A DNA stretch of 61,336 bases from an uncultured Oscillospiraceae bacterium. Lineage in GTDB: Bacteria; Bacillota; Clostridia; Oscillospirales; Oscillospiraceae. The notes below the pieces were generated by a model. That model made no database searches, was not told where the DNA came from, and saw only the letters and a list, made by a program, of their open reading frames with translations. This document shows, piece after piece, positions 6,711 to 14,187 of this stretch (position 1 is the first letter of the stretch; each line of letters starts with the position of its first letter). The stretch spans positions 1-61,336 of the forward strand of contig CALWXR010000006.1 in assembly GCA_944385535.1 (NCBI GenBank). Direction: 5' to 3'. Made by a program: the position numbers and the translations under genes.

Positions 6711-6742
6711 AAAAATGGGCAGGCCCGAGAGCCTGCCCATTT
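6711..6742 (-). terminator. Intrinsic terminator of uxaC
   Basis: AAATGGGCAGGC (6713-6724) and GCCTGCCCATTT (6731-6742) form a 12-bp stem; on the minus strand it is followed by a run of T (the A run at 6711-6715). On the plus strand the T run is short (TTTGTAT). Confidence 0.85.
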
Positions 6743-6757
6743 GTATAAACTAAAAAA

Positions 6758-8191
6758 TTACAGTCCGAAGTACCGCTTGGCGTTGTTGAAGCAGACGCCT
6801 TCCACGATTTTCTTCAGGGCGGCCTCGTTGTTGGGATACTCCCCGTTTTCCACCCAGGTGCCGATCAGATTGCACAAAATGCGGCGGAAATAATCATGAC
6901 GGGCATAGCTCAGGAAGGAGCGGGAGTCGGTAAGCATGCCGATGAAATTGCCCAGAAGGCCCAGATTGGCCAGGGATATCATCTGCTCTTCCATGCCGGC
7001 CTTGTGGTCGTTGAACCACCAGGCGGAGCCGTGCTGGATCTTTCCCGGAACCTCGGGGCCCTGGAAGCAGCCGATCAGGGTGCCCAGCTGGGCGTTGTCG
7101 GCAGGGTTCAGGGAGTAGAGAATGGTCTTGGGGCATTCGCCGGTCTCGTCCAGAGCGGACAGCAGCTGGGCGATGTTGCCGCCGCAGGTGTTCTGGCCGA
7201 TGGCGTCCACGCCGGTATCCGGACCCTGGCGCTTAAAGACCCGCTGGTTGTTGTTGCGCAGGCAGGAGTAGTGCAGCTGCATGGCAATGTCTAACCGGTG
7301 GTAAGCCTTGCCCAAAGTCAGCAGGATCACGGTCTGGTAGCCTTCCACCTCTTCTACGGTCAGCTTTTCGCCCTTCAGGGCCTTCTGGTAGACGGCGTCG
7401 GCCTGCTCCACAGTGTAATCCTGGAAGGGAACGTAGTCCAGGCCGTGGTCAGAGGCACGGCAGCCGTGGGCCTTGAAGTACTCCAGCCGCTCTACCAACG
7501 CGTCCAGCACATCCTGCATGGTGGCAAGGCTTTCCTTACCCACAGACTTGGCCAGGGCGGCAATATAGTCCTTCCAGCCTGCCTTATGAATGTTCACAGC
7601 CTTGTCGGGGCGGTAGGAGGGGCCCACCACCACATCAAAGGTGGGATCGGCGGCGATTTTCTCGTGCCACTCCAAGGAGTCGATGGGATCGTCGGTGGTG
7701 CCGATGAAGGCCACATTGGCCTTGCGGATCAGACCCCGGGCGGACATGGAGGGGTCGCTGCGAAGCAGATCGTTGCAGTGATCCCAGATCCGCTTGGCGC
7801 TTTCCGTGGTCAGAGGCTCGTTGACGCCGAAGAACTGCTGCAGCTCCATGTGGCACCAGTGGTACATGGGGTTGCCGATGGCCATTTCCAGGGCTTCCGC
7901 GAACTTCAGGAATTTTTCAAACGGATCGGTCATGCCGGTCACATAGGCTTCTTCCACGCCGTTGCTGCGCATAACCCGCCACTTGTAATGGTCGCCGGCG
8001 AAGGTGCCGTCAGGGTTCTCGCCCCCCAGCCAAATCTGGGCCAGATTGTCAAACCGGCGATCCTCGTAGATCTCCTGGGGGTTTAAGTGGCAGTGATAGT
8101 CCGCCAGGGGCATTTTGGCGGCATAGTCGTGGTACAGATGTTTGGCGGTTTCGGTTTCCAGGATAAAGTCCCGGTTCATAAATGCTTTCAT
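6758..8191 (-). CDS. uxaC: Glucuronate isomerase
   Basis: The 477-residue product is UxaC, a member of the amidohydrolase superfamily that interconverts D-glucuronate and D-fructuronate, or D-galacturonate and D-tagaturonate. Full-length features include MNRDFILET at the start, the metal-site DYHCHLNPQEIYED near residue 31, and the tail CFNNAKRYFGL. The start follows CAGGAGGAA. It lies downstream of kdgK and eda on the same strand, with a hairpin between, making a partial hexuronate operon. The reductases and dehydratases (uxaB/uxuB, uxuA) that would link fructuronate to KDG are not in the window. Confidence 0.96.
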   Translation of the reverse strand: MKAFMNRDFILETETAKHLYHDYAAKMPLADYHCHLNPQEIYEDRRFDNLAQIWLGGENPDGTFAGDHYKWRVMRSNGVEEAYVTGMTDPFEKFLKFAEALEMAIGNPMYHWCHMELQQFFGVNEPLTTESAKRIWDHCNDLLRSDPSMSARGLIRKANVAFIGTTDDPIDSLEWHEKIAADPTFDVVVGPSYRPDKAVNIHKAGWKDYIAALAKSVGKESLATMQDVLDALVERLEYFKAHGCRASDHGLDYVPFQDYTVEQADAVYQKALKGEKLTVEEVEGYQTVILLTLGKAYHRLDIAMQLHYSCLRNNNQRVFKRQGPDTGVDAIGQNTCGGNIAQLLSALDETGECPKTILYSLNPADNAQLGTLIGCFQGPEVPGKIQHGSAWWFNDHKAGMEEQMISLANLGLLGNFIGMLTDSRSFLSYARHDYFRRILCNLIGTWVENGEYPNNEAALKKIVEGVCFNNAKRYFGL

Positions 8192-8222
8192 GAAATTCCT
8201 CCTGAAATAGAATGATAAGGGA

Positions 8223-8257
8223 AAGAAAATCGGGACAGGGCTGCGCCCCGCCCCGAT
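8223..8257 (-). terminator. Hairpin between kdgK and uxaC
   Basis: ATCGGG (8229-8234) pairs with CCCGAT (8252-8257) with an inner GGGC/GCCC helix; on the minus strand TTTTCTTTC follows. It may reduce read-through from kdgK into uxaC. Confidence 0.6.
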
Positions 8258-8294
8258 ATGGTTCAGATAAAAACCCCTGGTTTATAGAGAGAAA

Positions 8295-9323
8295 TTATCT
8301 CTGGATACGGCCGCTGCCGTCGCCGCCGGCCAGCTTCTCCACTTCGGCCACGGTGACCATGTTGTAGTCGCCCTCGATGGAGTGCTTCAGAGCGGAAGCG
8401 GCTACAGCGAATTCTACCGCAGCCTGGGTGGACTTGCCGCTGAGCAGGGAGTAGATCAGGCCGCCGCCGAAGGAGTCGCCGCCGCCAACCCGGTCGATGA
8501 TGTGCAGATCGTACTTCTTGGAGAAGCAGTACTCGTCGGAAGCAACATCATACAGCATGGCGGACCAGCCGTTGTCAAAGGCGGAGTGGCTCTCCCGCAG
8601 GGTGATGGCCACCTTCTCAAAGCCGAACTTGTCAGCCAGCTGCTTTGCCACGGACTTGTAGCCCTCGTGGTTCAGGGAGCCGCCGTAAATGTCGGTGTTC
8701 TCGGCTTCGATGCCGAATACGTCCTTGGCGTCCTCCTCGTTGGAGATGCACACGTCGATGTACTGAGCTAGCTCGGTCATGGCCTTGTTGGCTTCGGCGC
8801 GGGTCCACAGCTTGCCCCGGTAGTTCAGGTCGCAGGAGATCTTCACGCCCCGGGCCTTGGCGGCCTTGCAGGCGTCCACGCACATCTGGACAACGTTGGG
8901 GCCCAGAGCCGGGGTAATGCCGGTGAAGTGGAACCACTCGGCGCCCTCGAAGATCTTGTCCCAGTCGAAGTCGCTGGGGGAAGCGGTCTGAATGGCGGAG
9001 TGGGCACGGTCGTAGATGCACACGGAGCCGCGCTGAGAAGCGCCCTTCTCATTGAAGTAGATACCCACCCGGTCGCCGCCACGGACGATCTTGGTGGTGT
9101 CCACGCCGTAGCGACGCAGGGAGTTGACAGCGGCCTGGCCGATGGCGTGGGCGGGCAGCTTGGTGACAAAGGCCACATCCATGCCGTAGTTGGCCAGGGA
9201 TACGGCTACGTTGGCTTCGCCGCCGCCGAAGGTGAATTCCACATGGTCACACTGAACAAAACGCTCGTAGTTGTACGGCTGCAGCCGGAGCATCAGCTCG
9301 CCGAAGGTTACAATCTTTGCCAT
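8295..9323 (-). CDS. kdgK: 2-keto-3-deoxygluconate kinase (PfkB family)
   Basis: The 342-residue protein is a ribokinase/PfkB sugar kinase. MAKIVTFGELMLRL and FTFGGGEANVAVSLA form the sugar-binding N-terminus, and VGGGDSFGGGLI near residue 285 carries the catalytic Asp in the anion hole. Its place directly behind the KDPG aldolase gene supports phosphorylation of KDG to KDPG. I start it at 9323, behind AAGGAGG and overlapping the eda stop in TAATG; a longer in-frame start within eda lacks such a site. The first Gly of GGGD replaces the more usual Ala, which is seen in other members. Confidence 0.92.
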   Translation of the reverse strand: MAKIVTFGELMLRLQPYNYERFVQCDHVEFTFGGGEANVAVSLANYGMDVAFVTKLPAHAIGQAAVNSLRRYGVDTTKIVRGGDRVGIYFNEKGASQRGSVCIYDRAHSAIQTASPSDFDWDKIFEGAEWFHFTGITPALGPNVVQMCVDACKAAKARGVKISCDLNYRGKLWTRAEANKAMTELAQYIDVCISNEEDAKDVFGIEAENTDIYGGSLNHEGYKSVAKQLADKFGFEKVAITLRESHSAFDNGWSAMLYDVASDEYCFSKKYDLHIIDRVGGGDSFGGGLIYSLLSGKSTQAAVEFAVAASALKHSIEGDYNMVTVAEVEKLAGGDGSGRIQR

Positions 9324-9964
9324 TACTTTCTGGCCTCCTTGACAATTTCCACAGACTTCTTGCACAGCTCGGTGATCTCGTCCCAAGCGCCTGCCTCGAT
9401 CAGCTTATCGGGGCACATGTAGCTGCCGCCGCAGGCCACGATTACGGGGCAGGCAGCGTACTCCGCCAGGTTCTTCAGGTTGACGCCGCCGGTGGGCATG
9501 ACCTTGAACATGGGGAAGGGAGCGGACATGGCCTTGATCTTGGCCAGGCCGCCGGACTGCTCGGCGGGGAAGAACTTCAGAACTTCCAGGCCCAGCTTAT
9601 AAGCGGTGTGATAGTCGGTGGGAGTGGTGCAGCCGGGGAAGCAAGTAATGCCCTTTTCCTGGCAGTACTTTACGATCTCCGGATCCAGGCCGGGGGTGAC
9701 AATAAACTTGCCGCCGGCGGCGATGGTTTTATCTACCTGCTCGGTAGTCAGAACGGTGCCTGCGCCAACCAGCATGTCGGGGTGACGCTCTACCATGATC
9801 TTCATGGCTTCGTCAGCACCGGCGGCGCGGAAGGTGATCTCTGCTACGGGAACGCCGCCTGCGCACAGGGCGTCAGACAGGGCAGCAGCATCACGCTGGG
9901 GATTTGTCAGCTTAATAACCGGCACAACGCCGATCTGGCTGACCTGTTTCTGCAATTCGTTCAT
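9323..9964 (-). CDS. eda: 2-keto-3-deoxy-6-phosphogluconate aldolase
   Basis: This 213-residue TIM-barrel aldolase splits KDPG into pyruvate and glyceraldehyde 3-phosphate. Family motifs are visible: PVAEITFR with the catalytic Glu, MLVGAGTVLT, the Schiff-base Lys in VLKFFPAE, and the phosphate-binding MPTGGVNL. The start follows GGGAGG. It is the first gene of the eda-kdgK-uxaC group and overlaps kdgK by one base, so the two steps of KDG breakdown are coupled. Some family members also act on 4-hydroxy-2-oxoglutarate. Confidence 0.95.
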   Translation of the reverse strand: MNELQKQVSQIGVVPVIKLTNPQRDAAALSDALCAGGVPVAEITFRAAGADEAMKIMVERHPDMLVGAGTVLTTEQVDKTIAAGGKFIVTPGLDPEIVKYCQEKGITCFPGCTTPTDYHTAYKLGLEVLKFFPAEQSGGLAKIKAMSAPFPMFKVMPTGGVNLKNLAEYAACPVIVACGGSYMCPDKLIEAGAWDEITELCKKSVEIVKEARK

Positions 9965-10022
9965 TGGTTGAATTCCTCCCTACGTTTCAGATCTACGCTT
10001 TATGTAGACATAGTACAATGTA

Positions 10023-10051
10023 ATAATACAGAAAAATATTCAAAAAATCAA
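10023..10051 (-). promoter_or_regulatory. Promoter of the eda-kdgK-uxaC group
   Basis: Minus-strand TTGATT (10051-10046) and TATTAT (10028-10023) are 17 bp apart. Upstream lie two direct copies of TTATACAA (plus strand, 10086-10093 and 10109-10116), possible operator half-sites for a sugar-acid regulator. Confidence 0.55.
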
Positions 10052-10174
10052 TTGTCATCCGAAGTTAATCAGGATTTTTGGCGTTTTATACAAATCGCCG
10101 GGAATTTCTTATACAAGTCTCTGGCTTGACAAAAGGGAGATTTGGTGGTAGCGCGCCTTCATGAGCGCGGCAAT

Positions 10175-10202
10175 CCGCCCCCCTCATGTACGAGGGGGGC
10201 GG
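10175..10202. terminator. GC-rich hairpin after the GH2 gene
   Basis: CCGCCCCCCTC (10175-10185) pairs with GAGGGGGGCGG (10192-10202). It has no T run, so it is at best a weak or Rho-assisted terminator. A smaller repeat, GCGCG/CGCGG, flanks it at 10151-10170. Confidence 0.45.
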
Positions 10203-10210
10203 GGAGCGGG

Positions 10211-12460
10211 TTATTTCTTGGGGGCTTTGATCTTATTCAGCTTGGCGTTCAGCTCCAGCAGATCTTCCTTGGTAAACTTCAGGCTGGCCATGGCGGACAT
10301 GCTGGTCAGCCGGATCAGGGTGAAGGAGCCGAGCATATCCATCAAGCCGCCTATGTCGGATACGTCAAAGGGCGCCTTTTTGCCGTCCTTGCCGCCCTTG
10401 GGCATTTTGCTGGCAAAGGTGCTCATCAGCAGCATTTTGCCCTGAAGGGTAGCGAAAATATCACTGATCTTGCTGTTCAGGGACAGATAGCCCTCTACCT
10501 GGGTAATGTCAAACCAGTTGAGGATGGCGCCGGTCTCCTTCAGCCGGTAGTCCTCGTTGAAGGTATCCACCTTGCGGATCAGGCTCTCGTCCCGGCAGTC
10601 TCCCGCAACAGCCTCCAGCTTGGTTTCCCCGGCGTTGGGAACTTCAAAGCGGAAGAAGTGGTCAGGCGCTTCCTGAACGCCCAGGGACACGCCGTTGGCA
10701 AACAGCTCCACAGTGGGCTGGTTGGAATAGACGGTGACCTTGGTGGTGTCCTCCACCCGATCCACATACCGCTTGCCGCAGATATGGACAAAGGGCTCGT
10801 CGGAAAGCCATGCCTTGTAGGCGTAGAAGGAATCCTTCTTGTATTTGCGGTCAATGGTCACCAGGCCCTTGTGGTTCTGGCCGTTTTCACCGCCCTCGTT
10901 CCGGCCGTCGCAGCCGAAGTCGAACATGTTCCACACATGGGTGGACCAGATGTACTTCCGGGAGAACAGCTGCTTAATCAGCTCCTCGTGGTAATAGGCC
11001 TGATATTCCTCGGTGTAGTCGCCCTGCTGGGGGTCGGAGGTGTGCCAGTTCAGGGCCTCGCAGCCGTACTCCGAGCAGCCGATGGGGATGTTGGGGTGCT
11101 TGGCGTGGAATTTGTCGAACCAGGGGCCGTTCATACTGGTGTTGCCGCCGTACCAGCCGTAGTAGTGGTTATAGGAAACTGTGTCGGGAATCTGCACAAT
11201 TTGGGAGTCCATATTGCACATGGAGACGCAGGCCATGGTGGTCAGGCGGTTCGGATCCATTTCGTGGCACATGTCGTTGAGGATCCGGTGGTTTTCCAGC
11301 ATGTCCTCATCTTCCTGGCTGCGCATGGTGATCTCATTGCTCAGTCCCCAGACCACGATGGAGGGGTGGTTGTAATTCTGGACGATCAGTTCCTTCATCT
11401 GGGAGATGGTGTTTTCCCGGCCGGTGGCCATATGGCAGGAGATGTAGGGGATCTCCGCCCATACCACCATGCCCTTTTCGTCGCACAGATCGTAGAACAG
11501 CTGGTCGTGCTGGTAGTGGGCCAGGCGGATGGTGGTGGCGCCCATTTCGCAGATCAGATCCATGTCCTCAATGTGATGCTCCGGCTTCAGGGCGTTGCCG
11601 ATTTCCCACCGGTCCTGATGGCGGGAGACGCCGTGGAGGGGGTATTCTTCCCCGTTGAGAATGAAGCCCCGCTCCGGGTCGATCCGGAAGCTGCGGCAGC
11701 CGAACCGGGCGGAAACCGTGTCCAGGATCTGGTTGTTTTCCTTCAGCTCCGCCTTGCAGGCATACAGGTAGGGATCCTTGCGGCCATGCCACAGGTGGGC
11801 GTTTTTGATAACGAAGTTTACCTTAGCGCAATTGCCCTCATAGCTGCCTACCACCGCGCCTTCGGCGTTCAGCAGCTGGAAGGCGATGCTCTGGCCGGGC
11901 CGGTAGTTGGTTACGTACACTTCCACCTCTACCCGGGCGTCGCTGCCATCCATGACAGGGGTGACCTTAATGCCGGGGCCGCCGCAGTAATCCAAATCAA
12001 AGTGGCTCTCGGGTACGCAGATCAGATTCACATCCCGGTACAGGCCGCCGTAGAAGGTGAAGTCCGCCACCTGGGGATAGACGATCTGATTGACAGAGTT
12101 GTCCACAGTGACGGCAAGCAGATTTTCCTTTTCCATAGCCTCGGTCACATCCACCCGCCAGGTACTGTAGCCGCCGTCGTGGTGGGCAAGATGCTTTCCG
12201 TTCAGGAACACATCGGCGGAAGCGTTGGCGCCCAGGAACTCCAGATAGTACCGCTCCGCCTTGGGAAGGTCAATCTTCTGGAAGGACTTTACGTAGCAGC
12301 AGGTGCCCCGGTAGTAGTCGCCGCCGCCGTCCTGGCCGTCGATGGCGTTCCAGGTATGGGGCAGGTTGACGAAGTTCCACACGTTGGGCATTTCCGCGGG
12401 CGCCTGGGAAACTCCCTTGGCAAAGGCCCACTTGCGGTTGAAGTTGACGATGGTGCGCAT
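10211..12460 (-). CDS. Glycoside hydrolase family 2 enzyme (beta-glucuronidase or beta-galactosidase)
   Basis: The 749-residue protein has the GH2 order: jelly-roll sugar-binding domain (about 1-165), immunoglobulin-like domain (about 166-265) and TIM barrel (about 266-560), then an extra C-terminal part of about 190 residues. The acid/base is E376 in WGLSNE and the nucleophile E464 in GCSEYG. N529-H-K531-G matches the N-x-K-G signature used to spot beta-glucuronidases, though related GH2 enzymes can carry a similar string. Lack of a signal peptide points to the cytoplasm. The hexuronate genes next door favour a glucuronide substrate; this is inference. The start follows AGGAGG. Confidence 0.88.
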   Translation of the reverse strand: MRTIVNFNRKWAFAKGVSQAPAEMPNVWNFVNLPHTWNAIDGQDGGGDYYRGTCCYVKSFQKIDLPKAERYYLEFLGANASADVFLNGKHLAHHDGGYSTWRVDVTEAMEKENLLAVTVDNSVNQIVYPQVADFTFYGGLYRDVNLICVPESHFDLDYCGGPGIKVTPVMDGSDARVEVEVYVTNYRPGQSIAFQLLNAEGAVVGSYEGNCAKVNFVIKNAHLWHGRKDPYLYACKAELKENNQILDTVSARFGCRSFRIDPERGFILNGEEYPLHGVSRHQDRWEIGNALKPEHHIEDMDLICEMGATTIRLAHYQHDQLFYDLCDEKGMVVWAEIPYISCHMATGRENTISQMKELIVQNYNHPSIVVWGLSNEITMRSQEDEDMLENHRILNDMCHEMDPNRLTTMACVSMCNMDSQIVQIPDTVSYNHYYGWYGGNTSMNGPWFDKFHAKHPNIPIGCSEYGCEALNWHTSDPQQGDYTEEYQAYYHEELIKQLFSRKYIWSTHVWNMFDFGCDGRNEGGENGQNHKGLVTIDRKYKKDSFYAYKAWLSDEPFVHICGKRYVDRVEDTTKVTVYSNQPTVELFANGVSLGVQEAPDHFFRFEVPNAGETKLEAVAGDCRDESLIRKVDTFNEDYRLKETGAILNWFDITQVEGYLSLNSKISDIFATLQGKMLLMSTFASKMPKGGKDGKKAPFDVSDIGGLMDMLGSFTLIRLTSMSAMASLKFTKEDLLELNAKLNKIKAPKK

Positions 12461-12519
12461 AGGTTGATAACCTCCTAAATATTGACTTCAGTTCATTTTA
12501 ACATGATTTCCGGTGAAAT

Positions 12520-12549
12520 ACTATAGACAAAATATGAATTGTGTACAAT
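12520..12549 (-). promoter_or_regulatory. Promoter of the GH2 gene with inverted repeat
   Basis: Minus-strand TTGTAC (12548-12543) and TATAGT (12525-12520) are 17 bp apart. The inverted repeat ATTGT-GT-ACAAT (12538-12549) covers the -35 and may be an operator. The octamer GTACAATG also occurs near the eda start at 10013-10020. Confidence 0.6.
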
Positions 12550-12553
12550 GAGA

Positions 12554-12583
12554 CAAAAAAGCCGCCGGCGGTCGGCCGGCGGC
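12554..12583 (-). terminator. Intrinsic terminator of the aminotransferase gene
   Basis: GCCGCCGGC (12561-12569) and GCCGGCGGC (12575-12583) pair; on the minus strand TTTTTT follows (A run 12555-12560). Confidence 0.88.
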
Positions 12584-12591
12584 AGGGGAAA

Positions 12592-13878
12592 TCACTTATT
12601 CAGGAGCTTTTCCAGAGCGGACAGCTTCAGGCTGCAGCACAGCACCTCCATGGCCTTTTCCAGCTCGGGAACAGGGGGCATGCTGGGAGCGATGCGCAGA
12701 TTGCTGTCGTCGGGATCCTTGCGGTAGGGATAGGTGGCGCCGGCGCCGGTGAGGGTGACGCCCGCTTCCTTGCAAAGCTGCCAGACCCGCTTGGCGGTGC
12801 CGGGCATGGCGAACAGGCTGACAAAGTAGCCGCCCTTGGGGTCGTTCCAGTGGGCAATGCCCAGGGGGGCGATCTCCCGGTTCAGATAGTCGGAAACCAC
12901 CTTGAACTTGGGGGCCATAATGGCGGCGTGTCCCTTCATAATCTCCAGGGTGTGGGCCTTATCCTTCAGGAAGCGCACATGGCGCAGCTGGTTGACCTTG
13001 TCATAGGAGATCATCTGAATGCCGAAAATGTCGGTAAAGTACTGGATGTTGGCTTCGCTGGCGGCCATGCAGCAGATGCCGCCGCCGGCGAAGGTGATCT
13101 TGGAGGTGGAGGCGAACTCGAAAACCATATCCGGATTGCCGGCCTCTTCGCACATGGAAATGATGTCCGGGAAGGGAACATAGTCCCCCTCAAACTCGTG
13201 GATGGAGTAGGCGTTGTCCCATATAATGGCAAAGTCCGGGGCGGCGGGCTTCAGATTGGCGAAGCGCTGAATAGTCTCCTGAGAGAAGATGATGCCGTCG
13301 GGATTGGAATACTTGGGCACCACCCAGATCATTTTTACCTGGGGATCCTTTACGTACTGCTCCACCATGTCCATGTCCGGGCCGGTAGGGGTCATGGGAA
13401 TGGGAATCAGCTCCGCGCCGTAGAACTCGCCGATCTGGAAATGGCGGTCATATCCGGGAACAGGGCAGAGGAACTTGACCTTTTCTTCCTTGCACCAGGG
13501 CCGGGGGCTGTGAAGCAGACCGTGGGAGAAGGCCCGGGCAACCACATCGCACATCATATTCAAAGACGCCGCGCCGCCTACGAACACCTGAGAGGGCTTG
13601 CAGCCGAGAACATCCGCCCAATAGGCTTGGGCGCAGGGCAGGCCCGCCAGCTGGCCGTAATTACGGGCGTCGATGCTGCCATCGAAGCAGTCCTCAGGCT
13701 TTTGCAGCATGGTCAAAATGCCGCTGACCAGATTCAGCTGCTCCTCGGCAGGCTTGCCCCGGGCCATATTCAAATTCAGTCCCTGAGCCTTCAAATGTTC
13801 ATAATGGGCAAGGACGGCGGCGTACTGTTCTTCCAGTTCTTGGGTTGTCATGCAGGAATAGGGGGTCACATCAATCAT
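12592..13878 (-). CDS. Aspartate aminotransferase-like PLP enzyme
   Basis: The 428-residue product is a fold-type I aminotransferase of the group close to the Corynebacterium AspT enzyme (Pfam Asp_aminotransf/MocR-like). Features are MARGKPAEEQL near residue 58, a phosphate-binding GGAASLNMMCD near 120, DNAYSIHEF with the PLP-pyridine Asp near 215, and the Schiff-base Lys in FASTSKITFAGGG near 255. It probably transfers the amino group between aspartate and glutamate; alanine is an alternative substrate. It has its own promoter with a perfect TATAAT and its own terminator. Sitting next to glutamine synthetase, it fits nitrogen distribution. Confidence 0.88.
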   Translation of the reverse strand: MIDVTPYSCMTTQELEEQYAAVLAHYEHLKAQGLNLNMARGKPAEEQLNLVSGILTMLQKPEDCFDGSIDARNYGQLAGLPCAQAYWADVLGCKPSQVFVGGAASLNMMCDVVARAFSHGLLHSPRPWCKEEKVKFLCPVPGYDRHFQIGEFYGAELIPIPMTPTGPDMDMVEQYVKDPQVKMIWVVPKYSNPDGIIFSQETIQRFANLKPAAPDFAIIWDNAYSIHEFEGDYVPFPDIISMCEEAGNPDMVFEFASTSKITFAGGGICCMAASEANIQYFTDIFGIQMISYDKVNQLRHVRFLKDKAHTLEIMKGHAAIMAPKFKVVSDYLNREIAPLGIAHWNDPKGGYFVSLFAMPGTAKRVWQLCKEAGVTLTGAGATYPYRKDPDDSNLRIAPSMPPVPELEKAMEVLCCSLKLSALEKLLNK

Positions 13879-13911
13879 CCTTTCGGCATTTTTGTCATGT
13901 TTGATGGGCTT

Positions 13912-13940
13912 ATTATATGCGTTGAAAGAAAAAAATGCAA
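13912..13940 (-). promoter_or_regulatory. Promoter of the aminotransferase gene
   Basis: Minus-strand TTGCAT (13940-13935) and TATAAT (13917-13912) with a 17-bp spacer. Confidence 0.8.
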
Positions 13941-14055
13941 GTTCCGGGTGGCAAAAAATTCATTTTCCTTCCCCTTTTTTCGCAACATTGGAGAAATGCA
14001 CAAAGCTGGATGAAAATCGCAAATGATTTTGCTGCATAATCACGCCTTGCTTTTT

Positions 14056-14083
14056 TTGAAAATTGTCCTTAGAATTCTATATA
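14056..14083 (+). promoter_or_regulatory. Probable promoter of glutamine synthetase III
   Basis: TTGAAA (14056-14061) and TATATA (14078-14083) are 16 bp apart in an AT-rich stretch. No riboswitch-like fold was recognised between 13941 and 14187. Confidence 0.5.
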
Positions 14084-14187
14084 TAATAAGGTAGATAATA
14101 TGGGTAATTATGGGCTTTTTGAATCGTATTTTCAAGCAAAAGAACGGATTGCCTGATTTTTTTCATGACTTTGAAAGGATGTGCCCC

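Noticed and set aside
6456-6742. Group II intron or riboswitch reading of the folded segment
   Set aside because: No intron domain V/VI pattern, no reverse transcriptase and no known ligand-binding core was recognised, so it is only listed as an unknown structured RNA.
10142-12478. 778-codon open frame on the plus strand opposite the GH2 gene
   Set aside because: It is the antisense shadow of a GC-rich gene with clear GH2 motifs; the composition (G, V, H rich) is typical of such shadows.
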